64,000 nt of DNA from Antedon mediterranea (GCF_964355755.1 NC_092673.1:15131001-15195000); one strand, 5' to 3'. Numbered from the stretch's first letter, positions 39,701 to 54,700 are shown. Numbers and translations: made by a program. The notes: generated by a model from the letters alone, not told the origin.

Positions 39701-42700
39701 TCCATCCTTATCATCGCTCCAGCCTGAGCTCACCTTTGTGTTCTTTACAGCAGACGCGAAGGTCTTCGTTGGATTAATAGGAATAAAAGCTGATGACACA
39801 ATTAAGTTGATAATCGCCTTCACTAGTATGAGAATTCCCCTTACGGGGATTCCCTTCTGTACTCTTGGATATTCCCCCAACTATTGCTTCAGCGGACGGA
39901 ATTTGAGAATTCTTACAATCATGTGGTTTATAATACGGTTCATCGGGAAAAATTATTTGCTTAGTAGGATAATTCTAAGATTTACGATTAGTCAGTGCAG
40001 GAGAATGTTGTGTCTGCATATCTTCTCTCACTTGCTGGGCCAATTTGCATAAGCGATATCTGCCTTCATCATGGTAAAATCCGATCGCAGTTTGTGAATC
40101 TCTGAGCAGCAAAGTTGCATCAATGTGTTCCACATCTACAAATGGTATTTTAGAAAGATTTGCGGCGGTGAATGTAGGTAAAGACGATACATCACAATTT
40201 ACCAGGTAACTGAGCATATCAGTTACTATAATATCGCCTTTTCGTCTTGGTTTGTGCACATTATTTTCCGTATCGGGGACACACTTACATAGTAAATCCT
40301 TTGCATCTTTAATGTCATTTAACGTGAAATTTGCAATGGTGATAGCGTGAAGACAGTCAAATGTCATTGAAACCATGTTATTAACAAGAAAGCACAATAA
40401 TTCATTAATAAAAACATCACCTGGTTGGTGAATAGTAGTTTCACTTACAGAAGATAGTAGGTCACTGGTACTAGTTGATGGCACGTCTATGTCATTAGTT
40501 AATTCCATCTGGCTACCCAAGGTAGGACTTTGAACGCCGCAGCTGGATGACATCATAGCGGGTAGCACACCTGTGAAGCCGTTAGGCAAGCCTGTCAATC
40601 AAAATAATTAATCGGTATTGACAGAGGCTAGCTGTCAAAGCCCAAAATTAACGTAAACGACAGTACACTGGTGCAAACTGTCCTCCTTTCAGTCACAATA
40701 CCTTCTTCTTTGGAAAAGTATAAAGCATAGTCATCAAATAAAACAATATATCAAAAAAACAAGAGAAATTATCTCAAATTTTGGAGCCGTAAAAACGCCT
40801 CCAAACGCCCTCTTGCATCAGATCTACAGTATACAATATATTTGATAATCATGAAATGGAATACTGTTGATGAGCACTGATTGTTTCTATGAGGCAAATC
40901 ATAGCTTAACACTCACTGTATGTTAATCACAAAGTCACATATTATTTAAAGTTTCTTATAGAGTATATACACTAGTACAGTTTCCAAAAAGGAAGTAAAG
41001 TATTAAAGAGAGTTTCTTCGATAACTGCCTCAAGTAATGTTGATGAATATAATGTGGGCACAATGTAACGATATTGGTCACTAGTCAAAACAATGATGTT
41101 TATGTTGATGTCAAAGCCAAACCTCACTTTACTAGCATAAAGCTAACAGTTACATTTCATAATTATTCTACTGTTTTTTGGGGGTTTTTTGCTATAAATA
41201 TTTTCACATTGATTATTTGATACATTTTACAGAATGCTCTGATTACAGCATTGGATGATTTAGAAGATTCCACTAACCAAATTGAGGTATTGCCACTATG
41301 TATAAGATACAGTGCATTTTATTTTCAACTTCTTTAAGCACAGGAACTCTCTGTAAATTCAATTTTGTTTACATATCTCTAATAGGTAAAATGTAGGATT
41401 ACAATTATTATTAATTATATTAAATTTTATTTGTATATTTTCTAAAATAGATGAATGTTAATATTACACTGACTGAAATTGAAGCAGCACAGAATTATAT
41501 TGACTCAAATATTGGTTCATTGATTGATAGAGTAAGTAACAGTTGTCAACTTCCAGTTAATACTTAGTTATACATCTACGCAATGTGGCAGATCCAAAGG
41601 GGGAATGGGAGGGGGATTGTTATTTAGTTATACATCTACACAATGTGGCAGATCCAAAGGAGGAATGGGAGGGGGATTGTTATTTAGTTATACACCTACA
41701 CAATGTGGCAGATCCAAAGGGGGAATGGGAGGGGGATTGTTATTTAGTTATACATCTACACAATGTGGCAGATCCAAAGGGGGAATGGGAGGGGGATTGT
41801 TATTTAGTTATACACCTACACAATGTGGCAGATCCAAAAGGGGAATGGGAGGGGGATTGTTATTTAGTTATACACCTACACAATGTAGCAGATCCAAAGG
41901 GGGAATGGGAGGGTGATTGTTATTTAGTTATACACCTACACAATGTGGCAGATCCAAAGGGGGAATGGGAGGGGGATTGTTATTTAGTTATACATCTACA
42001 CAATGTGGCAGATCCAAAGGGGGAATGGGAGGGTGATTGTTATTTAGTTATACATCTACACAATGTGGCAGATCCAAAGGGGGAATGGGAGGGTGATTGT
42101 TATTTAGTTATACACCTACACAATGTGGCAGATCCAAAGGGGGAATGGGAGGGGGATTGTTATTTAGTTATACATCTACACAATGTGGCAGATCCAAAGG
42201 GGGAATGGGAGGGTGATTGTTATTTAGTTATACATCTACACAATGTGGCAGATCCAAAGGGGGAATGGGAGGGGGATTGTTATTTAGTTATACATCTACA
42301 CAATGTGGCAGATCCAAAGGGGGAATGGGAGGGGGATTGTTATCTTTCTTTCTTTTATATATTTAGGCAAATTGCCAAGGATAACCATAAGCAAATTCAA
42401 TCACTATCCTTCTTAAAGGTGGCAATCCGTTCACGAGACAAACATATACACACAATGCTCTACATAAACAAAGTCTTTATTACAAGTCTTTGGGAGTGGA
42501 GTTGTAAATTGTCATTAGAAAAAATCCTGACATATGACAGGACTTGAACCCAGGACCCTTGGATTGGCAGCCAAGCATCATAACCATCAGGCATTATACA
42601 TCTACACAATGTGGCAGATCCAAAGGGGGAATGGGAGGGGGATTGTTATTTAGTTATACACCTACACAATGTGGCAGATCCAAAGGGGGAATGGGAGGGG

Positions 42701-45700
42701 ATTGTTATTTAGTTATACACCTACACAATGTGGCAGATCCAAAGGGGGAATGGGAGGGGGATTGTTATTTAGTTATACACCTACACAATGTGGCAGATCC
42801 AAAGGGGGAATGGGAGGGGGATTGTTATTTAGTTATACACCTACACAATGTGGCAGATCCAAAGGGGGAATGGGAGGGGGATTGTTATTTAGTTATACAC
42901 CTACACAATGTGGCAGATCCAAAGGGGGAATGGGAGGGGGATTGTTATTTAGTTATACATCTACACAATGTGGCAGATCCAAAAGGGGAATGGGAGGGGA
43001 TTGTTATTTAGTTATACACCTACACAATGTGGCAGATCCAAAGGGGGAATGGGAGGGGGATTGTTATTTAGTTATACACCTACACAATGTGGCAGATCCA
43101 AAGGGGGAATGGGAGGGGGATTGTTATTTAGTTATACACCTACACAATGTGGCAGATCCAAAGGGGGAATGGGAGGGGGATTGTTATTTAGTTATACACC
43201 TACACAATGTGGCAGATCCAAAGGGGGAATGGGAGGGTGATTGTTATTTAGTTATACACCTACACAATGTGGCAGATCCAAAGGGGGAATTGGAGGGTTT
43301 TTTTTAATTTAGTTATACACCTACACAATGTGGCAGATCCAAAGGGGGAATGGGAGGGTGATTGTTATTTAGTTATACATCTACACAATGTGGCAGATCC
43401 AAAAGGGGAATGGGAGGGGGATTGTTATTTAGTTATACATCTACACAATGTGACAGATCCAAAGGGGGAATGGGAGGGGGATTGTTATTTAGTTATACAT
43501 CTACACAATGTGGCAGATCCAAAGGGGGAATGGGAGGGGGATTGTTATTTAGTTATACACCTACACAATGTGGCAGATCCAAAAGGGGAATGGGAGGGGG
43601 ATTGTTATTTAGTTATACATCTACACAATGTGACAGATCCAAAGGGGGAATGGGAGGGGGATTGTTATTTAGTTATACATCTACACAATGTGGCAGATCC
43701 AAAGGGGGAATGGGAGGGGATTGTTATTTAGTTATACATCTACACAATGACAGTGGCAGATCCAAAGGGGGAATGAGAGGGGGATTGTTATTTAGTTATA
43801 CATCTACACAATGTGGCAGATCCAAAGGGGGAATGGGAGGGTTTTTTTTTATTTAGTTATACACCTACACAATGTGGCAGATCCAAAGGGGGAATGGGAG
43901 GGTGATTGTTATTTAGTTATACATCTACACAATGTGGCAGATCCAAAAGGGGAATGGGAGGGGGATTGTTATTTAGTTATACATCTACACAATGTGGCAG
44001 ATCCAAAAGGGGAATGGGAGGGGATTGTTATTTAGTTATACATCTACACAATGTGGCAGATCCAAAGGGGGAATGGGAGGGGGATTGTTATTTAGTTATA
44101 CATCTACACAATGTGGCAGATCCAAAGGGGGAATGGGAGGGGGATTGTTATTTAGTTATACATCTACACAATGTGGCAGATCCAAAGGGGGAATGGGAGG
44201 GGGATTGTTATCTTTCTTTCTTTTATATATTTAGGCAAATTGCCAAGGATAACCATAAGCAAATTCAATCACTATCCTTCTTAAAGGTGGCAATCCGTTC
44301 ACGAGACAAACATATACACACAATGCTCTACATAAACAAAGTCTTTATTACAAGTCTTTGGGAGTGGAGTTGTAAATTGTCATTAGAAAAAATCCTGACA
44401 TATGACAGGACTTGAACCCAGGACCCTTGGATTGGCAGCCAAGCATCATAACCACCAGGCATTATACATCTACACAATGTGGCAGATCCAAAGGGGGAAT
44501 GGGAGGGGGATTGTTATTTAGTTATACACCTACACAATGTGGCAGATCCAAAGAGGGAATGGGAGGGGGATTGTTATTTAGTTATACATCTACACAATGT
44601 GGCAGATCCAAAAGGGGAATGGGAGGGGATTGTTATTTAGTTATACACCTACACAATGTGACAGATCCAAAGGGGGAATGGGAGGGGATTGTTATTTAGT
44701 TATACACCTACACAATGTGGCAGATCCAAAGGGGGAATGGGAGGGGGATTGTTATTTAGTTATACACCTACACAATGTGGCAGATCCAAAGGGGGAATGG
44801 GAGGGGGATTGTTATTTAGTTATACACCTACACAATGTGACAGATCCAAAGGGGGAATGGGAGGGGATTGTTATTTAGTTATACACCTACACAATGTGGC
44901 AGATCCAAAGGGGGAATGGGAGGGGGATTGTTATTTAGTTATACACCTACACAATGTGGCAGATCCAAAGGGGGAATGGGAGGGGGATTGTTATTTAGTT
45001 ATACACCTACACAATGTGGCAGATCCAAAGGGGGAATGGGAGGGTGATTGTTATTTAGTTATACACCTACACAATGTGGCAGATCCAAAGGGGGAATGGG
45101 AGGGTGATTGTTATTTAGTTATACACCTACACAATGTGGCAGATCCAAAGGGGGAATGGGAGGGTTTTTTTTTATTTAGTTATACACCTACACAATGTGG
45201 CAGATCCAAAGTTGGAATGGGAGGGTGATTGTTATTTAGTTATACATCTACACAATGTGGCAGATCCAAAAGGGGAATGGGAGGGGGATTGTTATTTAGT
45301 TATACATCTACACAATGTGGCAGATCCAAAGGGGGAATGGGAGGGTGATTGTTATTTAGTTATACATCTACACAATGACAGTGGCAGATCCAAAGGGGGA
45401 ATGGGAGGGGGATTGTTATTTAGTTATACATCTACACAATGTGGCAGATCCAAAGGGGGAATGGGAGGGGGATTGTTATTTAGTTATACATCTACACAAT
45501 GTGGCAGATCCAAAAGGGGAATGGGAGGGGGATTGTTATTTAGTTATACATCTACACAATGTGGCAGATCCAAAGGGGGAATGGGAGGGGGATTGTTATT
45601 TAGTTATACATCTACACAATGTGGCAGATCCAAAGGGGGAATGGGAGGGGGATTGTTATTTAGTTATACATCTACACAATGTGGCAGATCCAAAGGGGGA

Positions 45701-48700
45701 ATGGGAGTGGGATTGTTATTTAGTTATACATCTACACAATGTGGCAGATCCAAAGGGGGAATGGGAGGGGGATTGTTATTTAGTTATACACCTACACAAT
45801 GTGGCAGATCCCAAGGGGGAATGGGAGGGGATTGTTATTTAGTTATACATCTACACAATGTGGCAGATCCCAAGGGGGAATAGGAGGGTGATTGTTATTT
45901 AGTTATACATCTACACAATGTGGCAGATCCAAAGGGGGAATGGGAGGGTTTTTTTTTATTTAGTTATACACCTACACAATGTGGCAGATCCAAAGGGGGA
46001 ATGGGAGGGTGATTGTTATTTAGTTATACATCTACACAATGTGGCAGATCCAAAAGGGGAATGGGAGGGGGATTGTTATTTAGTTATACATCTACACAAT
46101 GTGGCAGATCCAAAAGGGGAATGGGAGGGGATTGTTATTTAGTTATACATCTACACAATGTGGCAGATCCAAAGGGGGAATGGGAGGGGGATTGTTATTT
46201 AGTTATACACCTACACAATGTGACAGATTCAAAGGGGGAATGGGAGGGGGATTGTTATTTAGTTATACATCTACACAATGTGGCAGATCCAAAGGGGGAA
46301 TGGGAGGGGATTGTTATTTAGTTATACATCTACACAATGTGGCAGATGTGAAGGGGGGAATGGGAGGGGGATTGTTATTTAGTTATACATCTACACAATG
46401 TGGCAGATTCAAAGGGGGAATGGGAGGGGGATTGTTATTTAGTTATACATCTACACAATGTGGCAGATCCAAAGGGGGAATGGGAGGGGGATTGTTATTT
46501 AGTTATACACCTACACAATGTGGCAGATCCAAAGGGGGAATGGGAGGGGAGGGTGATTGTTATTTAGTTATACATCTACACAATGTGGCAGATCCAAAGG
46601 GGGAATGGGAGGGGGATTGTTTTTTAGTTATACATCTACACAATGTGGCAGATGTGAAGGGGGAATGGGAGGGGGATTGTTATTTAGTTATACATCTACA
46701 CAATGTGGCAGATCCAAAGGGGGAATGGGAGGGTGATTGTTATTTAGTTATACACCTACACAATGTGGCAGATCCAAAGGGGGAATGGGAGGGGGATTGT
46801 TATTTAGTTATACACCTACACAATGTGGCAGATCCAAAGGGGGAATGGTAGGGGGATTGTTATTTAGTTATACATCTACACAATGTGGCAGATCCAAAGG
46901 GGGAATGGGAGGGTGATTGTTATTTAGTTATACACCTACACAATGTGGCAGATCCAAAGGGGGAATGGGAGGGGGATTGTTATTTAGTTATACATCTACA
47001 CAATGTGGCAGATCCAAAGGGGGAATGGGAGGGTGATTGTTATTTAGTTATCTACACAATGTGGCAGATCTGAAGGGGGTATGGGAAGGAGATTGTTATT
47101 TAGTTATATACCTACACAATATGGCAGATCCAACGTCAGCTAACTCGAGCCCAGCCCCAATTTAAATTGACAATGCATGAAGATTTTAAGAAACCACACA
47201 TCCACTCTTCTTAATCGTAAACTCAGTTTCAATACTTACCAAGGCTTAAATCACAAAAAAAACTACTATTTTTAGCATCAGTAACAATATATTCACTGAA
47301 AACTACAGATATCAACTGTAATCCACTCTTGAGCTCTGTCTACATCATCAAACTTGATGTGACAAAAAGATGTGATGTGCCCATATAGACATGATGTCAT
47401 ATCACTACCATATTTAAGCATATCACTACCATATTTGGGCACATCACATTTATTTTGTCAAATTAGTTTGATAGTGTAGACAGGGCTTTAGTTTTAATAC
47501 CTAATATTGTTTTCTTTTCTTCTTGTTTAACAGGAAGTGTCCTCATACAGTGATCGTGTCCTTGGTTATGCTGAACAGTATGTCAACTATGTTAATGATC
47601 AGGTCTGATATGATCACATTTTCATTTCCATGCCAAATATAATTTTTTTTTAATTGACCTCTCAAACACTATATGATAAATTGGTGCGATATGTCTTACT
47701 GCTGAGTGTACACTTGTACAGTTCAACAGTATTCAAGTGCATCAGGGTATAGGCATGTGATACAATAAGTATCCATGAAGTTTGATGATGAATGAGTATA
47801 CTTGCCGTGCCGTAACGCAAAGGCCCGAGGCCCCTTGTTTAGGAAGACTTAGTTGCCCTAAAACGCTAGAGGCCTTGGCTATTTTTGACATATTTTAATG
47901 CCTTATTTTTCCTCCGATCCCTGCTCAAGTGCCTCATAAGCTCTGGCAGTAAACGTGTTCAATGGAAAGATACAAGTTCTAATACACAAATTTTTAATAA
48001 TTATGTAAAGAAGTGGTGATCATGGAGAACAGCATAAAAAGAACTTATTTTTTGGTTATTTCTTTTCAGGTCCAGACTGAGGTTGGACGATGTAAACCTT
48101 TGTACAGTTTTTATGAAGATTCTGTGAATTTAATTTGTGTGTCTTTGATACAGTCATGGGTAGGTACAATGATCTTGTGTATGCCACTATATTGAGTACA
48201 GTAGGTGTCTTTAGTGTTCATGAATTTGGTCGATCACATGTGTTAGTTACTTTGCAGGATTTTTTTTTTTATTGCCAGATCTTTATCAAATTGAAACCAC
48301 TGATAGATATGTGGTAACGGACTACTCCATTAAATTTTAAAGGCAATCCGGACTAGGATCCCAATTCTGGACCACCTTTTATTATTATTTTGCTTATTTA
48401 TGACCCATTGTCATTTTCCATCAAAACATGTGTTGAACTAGATTCACAGTCCAAAAAATTAGAATATAAAATATTAATAATAATAAAATATTAAAAAAAA
48501 TAATAATGATGATGAAAAAAAATCCTCAGCACAAATTGGACCAGGAATCTCAACTGTGAATAGCTAAATACATAAACCTTGCACCAAACTCACATTCACA
48601 ATAGTGAAATTTGCCTAATCATACACAGCATTCCCTTTCACTGTGTATACCCGGTACTACTGGGTATATACCCGTACTGACGTGGGTATAAGCCCACCCT

Positions 48701-51700
48701 CCTTGAACATGAAATCACGTCAAGTTTGGGGGGTGGGCTTATACCCAAGGATAAAAAAATGCAGATCGTCAAAAACAGCACATGTACTGTGTATTTAATC
48801 ATGGACATTCCTCCTCTGAAACCACCATGCGAGCACCCTCACTAATACACGAGGTGTAGAGTGTCGGAAAATTGAGCTTATAGTTTGTGTAATTTATCGT
48901 AGAATATCTTATTTTAAACATCAATTGAACAAGAATTTATCAAGCAGAAAATCAAGTATACAATGTTCGTTAGATAGAAATGTACCAAAGAAATTTAATA
49001 AGCTTGTTTATGGCAGCCGATACCAAATAGGGGTTTTCCGTTTTGGCGACTTGTGATTCGAGCGTACTGTGTGAAGCGATCTTCGACCGTGATGGAGTGT
49101 AAACAAACAGGACCGCTAGGCCTCATATGGCCTAGCGTATATTACCCTAGCGTGTGATATTAGCGGATTACGGTCGAAGCGGCCGCCAACCAAAGCGGCC
49201 GCTAGTTTAATAACGGTAATTTGTATGGAACGCCGTGTGCGCTTTGATTGTCGTTGTTTTGTCATTTTTGATTGTCATTGTTTCGATCGTCAGGTTTTCT
49301 TTTCCTCGGACGTAAATAACAACTTACATTATTAATATTATGTAATATATTCTCTTTTTTGACAGATTGAATGTGATACCTTCTTTTAAACGAAATGGCG
49401 AATCGATGATTACTTACTTTAACTGTTCTAAATGATATATATGTTTAATAAAGTCAATAAAAAACATTGTGGTGTTTTTATTGTATAATATATAATATGC
49501 CAATTATTAAGAATAATATATATATTTTTTCAATAAAATATATCAAATCAAAATATATATATTTGTTATTGTATATTAATATATTAGTAAAGTAACTACT
49601 GTTAGTAGTACGTGTTCGCAAACATAATTTAATTACAATAACATGATGACATCAATTTATTTATCTAATATCCTAAATTGTTTTATACCTTCAGATATAT
49701 AAATATTGATCAATTTAAAATTAGTTTTAAATACTAAAATAAGACGCAAGTGCCTGTACGGTACGGTAATTAATTACGTGAATTTCTGCTAATAACTCGA
49801 CTGGCGGCCGGCCAGGAATAGTGCTGTAGAAGGTCGCGTTTTCGTCTTCACGTTGCTTCATTGAAAACACAAACAATGTATTACAATGGAATAACACTTA
49901 AATGTATAACACACCCTATTACTAATAATAAAAACCAAGATTCGATAGTACAGTGTAAACGAGATATAAAAATTCGGCAATTACCGTACGTAACTTATTA
50001 TTGCAATACTGTATAAAGATTCGATGTAAATGAGATATAAAGATTCGGCAATACCGTACGTAAATTATTATTGCAATACAGTACTGTATAAAGATTTGAT
50101 GTAAATGAGATATAAAGATTCGGCAATACCGTACGTAAATTATTAATGCAGTACTGTATAAAGATTCGATAGTATGTAAATGAGATATAAAGATTCGGCA
50201 ATACCGTATGTAAATTATTAATGCAGTACTGTATAAAGATTCGATAGTATGTAAATGAGATATAAATATTCGGCAATACCGTACGTAAATTATTAATGCA
50301 ATACTGTATAAAGACTCGATAGTATGTAAATGAGATATAAAGATTCGCCAATACCTTAATAGTACGTAAATTATTATTGCAATACTGTAAAAAGATTCTA
50401 TGAGATACAAGGATTCAGCAATACCGTACGTAAATTATTAATGCAATACTGTATAAGGATTCGATAGTATGTAAATGAGATATAAATATTCGCCAATACC
50501 GTACGTAAATTATTATATTGCAATACTGTAAAAAGATTCGATAGTATGTAAATGAGATATAAAGATTCGGCAATACCGTACGTAAATTATTATTGCAATA
50601 CTGTATGAAGATTAGATAGTATGTAAATGAGATATAAATATTCGCCAATACCGTACGTAAATTATTAATGCAATACTGTATAAAGATTCGATAGGAGAGT
50701 GCTCAAGAAACGTCGGGTCAAGAAGATAAAATATATAATAATAATATATAATGTAAATATATTTTTAGTTAGTTATTAATATTAAAATACAAATAAAATA
50801 TACATTGATTTATCCGCAGGCAAACTTAATTATTATAGAAATATAAAGATTTGATAGTACATGATTTGGCTTATATTTATTGGTTTGACCATACACACAG
50901 CTGTAACTCAACTCGCCATAGGCCATGGCGTTGACAACGACAATCAAAGATTAAAGCGCACATGGCGTTCCATACAAATGACGATATTAAACTGGCGGCC
51001 GCTTTGGTTGGCGGCCGCTTCTACCATACTCCATATTAGCCTAGCTTGGTTATGATCAAAGGTAGGTGTATGCGGTGTATGGACGTCGCCAAATGCAAAA
51101 AATAATGTATTACAGCACACACTGTAGATCTTTGAATTAATGGGTGGGCTTATACCCGAGTGCCTCATTTTTCATGAAAATTAGTCAAAAGTCGGGGGTG
51201 GGCTTATACCCGCGTTAGTACGGTACAAATGTTATTGAACTGCGTATACCCGGTATTACCGTGTATGGGAAAAACAATGATTTAATCGTATTTGCCTATA
51301 ATATATAGCACACACTATATTTTTTCGATAAACTTGAAGAAATTTGCAATTCATTACTATTTTTATATACTAACTATTTTTTATCACAACATGCGCCCTC
51401 TATATTGTTAATATCGATTTCAACTTGCGCCCTCTGGGGAATAGATAACATAATATTTCATCCTCCAGTTGCCAAATTTTACCTATACCAATAGATCAAT
51501 TCATCGTAATATGCACAACAAAAATTCTAAAATAATTGTTAGTTTTCTCTAACAGAGATTTTGTTGGAATATTTTATTTTTCAATGTTTTTTACCCAGAA
51601 CTTTAATTTACGCATAATTTTCTTCTTTTTTTTATATTTTTATGTATTATACATATATTCATCAATATCCAGAGGGAAACCTATATTCCATAAGAATTTC

Positions 51701-54700
51701 TTATAGAAAACATAGTTTTTATCATTGGATTGAAAAAACAGGAATTCAAAGATAATGACATCACAAGACGTCATTAATATGCAAATTAGCTGTAGACCGC
51801 AAAAATAATTACAAAATTATCTCATTTAGTATTTTTTTTGCAATTTATTAAAATCATATTTTTTTCTTAAATAAATATTACGCACATGGTGGGACTAATG
51901 CTACGCAGTGAAAGGGTTAAGGCACAACAATTTTAAAGAAATATTTTCGGGGGGAAATTTTATGCGATACGGCAGTCAAACGTTCAATATACTACAGCTG
52001 TCAATCCTATACCGATATTTTCAAGCTGCCATTTAACCAGTTATTAAAAAATTTTTCCTGTTTCTGCTTCCAAGAAATTTAGTGTTAGTTCAAATGGTTA
52101 TTTAACCGGTTATTTTTTCGCAGCAGAAACAGGACCTTAGTTATTGATAATGCTGTAAATTCATATGTAGTTGTGGATTTTTTTTCGATTTTATTGTAGA
52201 ACTCCCTTTGGTTTTGCATTGGTTGGTGCCTGTTCTTTATGTTGGCTGGCATTGTCTACTCCGTCAAGCTTGCCAAGTATTTCAGAAAAATGAAGTTTCC
52301 TGACGAAACTTATGATGAGTAAGTTTGTTGTAAATAAGTATATTTATATATATTATAATGTATAGAAATAAAATGTGTTCAATCGTTTTCACTCATAAAG
52401 CTCTGTCTACACTATCAAACTTGTTTGACAAAAGAGGTGTACTGTATGTGCCCAAATATGGTAGTGATATGACATCATCATGTCCATATATGAGCACATC
52501 ACATTTTTTTGTTACAAAAATTTGATAGTGTAGACAGAGCTTAAGTCTACAAAAATAAAGAAGAAAAAAGAAGAAAAACAAAAGGAGTTTTAAAAAGCTT
52601 AGTGCCCAATTTCCAATAAGCACCAAAATATAAATTTTGTAACTATTGAATTATATCTATCTAATGTTCTTGTTCACTTACTTTTTTTGAATTATAGATT
52701 GAGATCAGGAATGTTAATAAGAATGGGTAAGTCAATTTTAATTTTATCTTGTAGTCTAAGCATGTCTATCACCAAAGTCTACTACTCTAAATGTTCTCTT
52801 TTTTTTCATTTTAATTTTGTTATCTTGAGGGATTGTGTAACCTGCTGACCTTTACTTCACCGATAAAGGTCATTGCAGTGATGGTGACTTCTAAGTTTTG
52901 TCGTTTGTAGGGAGTTTTTTCAATTCGCAATGAGCTAGGACCTATACATACACATATTATGTATTTTGTTCTGAAATTAGAATCAAATAATGGGGTGAGA
53001 TACTACATGCCAATGTTCCTGCATGTGCACAATCATTATGTAACCTAAGGCCTAAAGCCACAAAACCTATAGTCTTGGTAAAAAAAAGTGGGATATTTGT
53101 AACCCGATTTTCAAGCAAGAAACTAAAATTTCAAAGAAATATTAAATAATCAAATTAAGAAAAACGCCTTATAAATTAAAATGTAGATTTATTCCTTTGA
53201 CATCAAATTATCGGCGGAATTTACATAAAACCAATATTATTTGTTCACAAGATAAAACATTAAAGTGTCCACAAAACTAAAAGTTCATATTATAATTGAG
53301 ACTACAATTCCGACTTGAAAGGTTCCACAGTAAGAGTAAATGTTATCAACGAAATGTTCCGACCAATGGTGTAATAATTGCAATAATGATTCGTAAATCT
53401 CGAATGTAGTGTTTTCTCATCTAAGAAAAGAGCCAAAATATTTAAAAAAAAGTGACTTCCTTTAAATTGTTAGAAATGTATAGATGTTTCTTGTGAGCAG
53501 GCACAAGTGAAAGCACTAAGGTGCAGGATTGGTTAAAGCATAAAAAGCATAAATAAGCATAAATAAATTGTATCTTTAGCTAATTTTGCACAATAAACAT
53601 TAGGTGTACATCCCCATTAGAACTTTTTGGTCAAAATCCTTATCAGATAAATCAACTAAGCAGGTGATAAATTACCTGAATCCTATTTTACCCCTGTGAT
53701 TTTATTAGCTCTCTTGTAATTGATTGATTAGGACAAGGTACATTCTTCAGTATTCAAGGTCAATGGTCAGGCAAAAACTAGCAAAATTCTGTGATGATCA
53801 AAAGGTTTAACGACCTGCCTATCAAAGTTGGACTTATATAAACACATGTCACAGTAGGAGGTTAAGTGACATTTACCCGAAGTTTTGAAAAACTTCGGGT
53901 AAAAATGAACACATTCTCTAATGGGGCTGTACACGTAATGAAGCATTTAATAAGCTCTTATATAACCTCTTTCCCCTTTTTTGCATAGCTTATGTTTTGC
54001 TTAAGCTTTAAAGCAGCTATGATGCGCTTTTTTAGCACTGCTAATGCTGTTTTTTCACTGCTTAAGCTATGTTTTGCTTTGCTAATGCTAATTTTGCTTT
54101 TTCATAGAAATTGCTATTGCTATTTTTAGCATTGCTATAGCTTTTTTTTGCAATGCTGCACATGCTCTTAACTGTTGTTGAGTATAAAAAACCATAAAAA
54201 AGAATATAGCATTTATATCTAGCTAATTTATGTGTTTAAGCTCTTACAGCTTATGATGTGCTGATACTGCTAAATGCATTATGACATGCTGTGAAGTTTA
54301 GCTTAAGCTACTAAAACTGCTAATATATTACAACATTAAGCTCCTTACAGCTTATGATGTGCTGATACTGCTTAATGCATTATGACATGCTGTGAAGTTT
54401 AGCTTAAGCTACTAAAACTGCTAATATATTACAACATTAAGCTCCTTACAGCTTATGATGTGCTGATACTGCTTAATGCATTATGACATGCTGTGAAGTT
54501 TAGCTTAAGCTGCTGAAACTGCTAATATATTACAACATTAAGCTCCTTACAGCTTATGATGTGCTGATACTGCTTAATGCATTATGACATGCTGTGAAGT
54601 TTAGCTTAAGCTACTAAAACTGCTAATATATTACAACATTAAGCTCCTTACAGCTTATGATGTGCTGATACTGCTTAATGCATTATGACATGCTGTGAAG

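Larger units (their letters stand above)
41560..47130. repeat. 60-bp satellite array in prominin intron 21 (about 84 copies)
   Basis: The unit reads GTTATACATCTACACAATGT, GGCAGATCCAAAGGGGGAAT, GGGAGGGGGATTGTTATTTA. Variants (CAT/CAC, AAAGG/AAAAG, GGGGG/GGGTG, a T-run, ATGACAG) recur in blocks, showing higher-order amplification. Two SINE copies interrupt it. The last units (47041-47130) are degenerate. Three G-tracts per unit lie on the + strand. The period divisible by three yields long stop-free frames that are not genes. Confidence 0.97.
48633..51920. mobile_element. piggyBac-like MITE (copy 2), split by a nested transposon
   Basis: The left end CCCTTTCACTGTGTATACCC is at 48633. The right end, reversed, TTAACCCTTTCACTGCGTAG, is at 51920. 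The outer pieces 48633-48668 and 51227-51920 match the two parts of 10683-11457 in inverse orientation (for example, AACAATGATTTAATCGTATT). The TTAA is kept on the right only. The middle 2.55 kb is a separate insertion. Confidence 0.7.

Noticed and set aside
41585-42547. A 320-codon open frame and many other 80-250-codon frames across 41.6-47.1 kb
   Set aside because: They are translations of the 60-bp satellite, whose period is a multiple of three. Several frames are open at once and there is no codon or domain signal.
49284-49302. A second hammerhead-like core on the minus strand (CTGACGA next to CGAAAC)
   Set aside because: There is no stem II between the two motifs, so it cannot form the fold.
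49922-50648. Minus-strand open frames with [14 protein letters not shown] repeats
   Set aside because: By-product of the 75-bp array inside a transposon.
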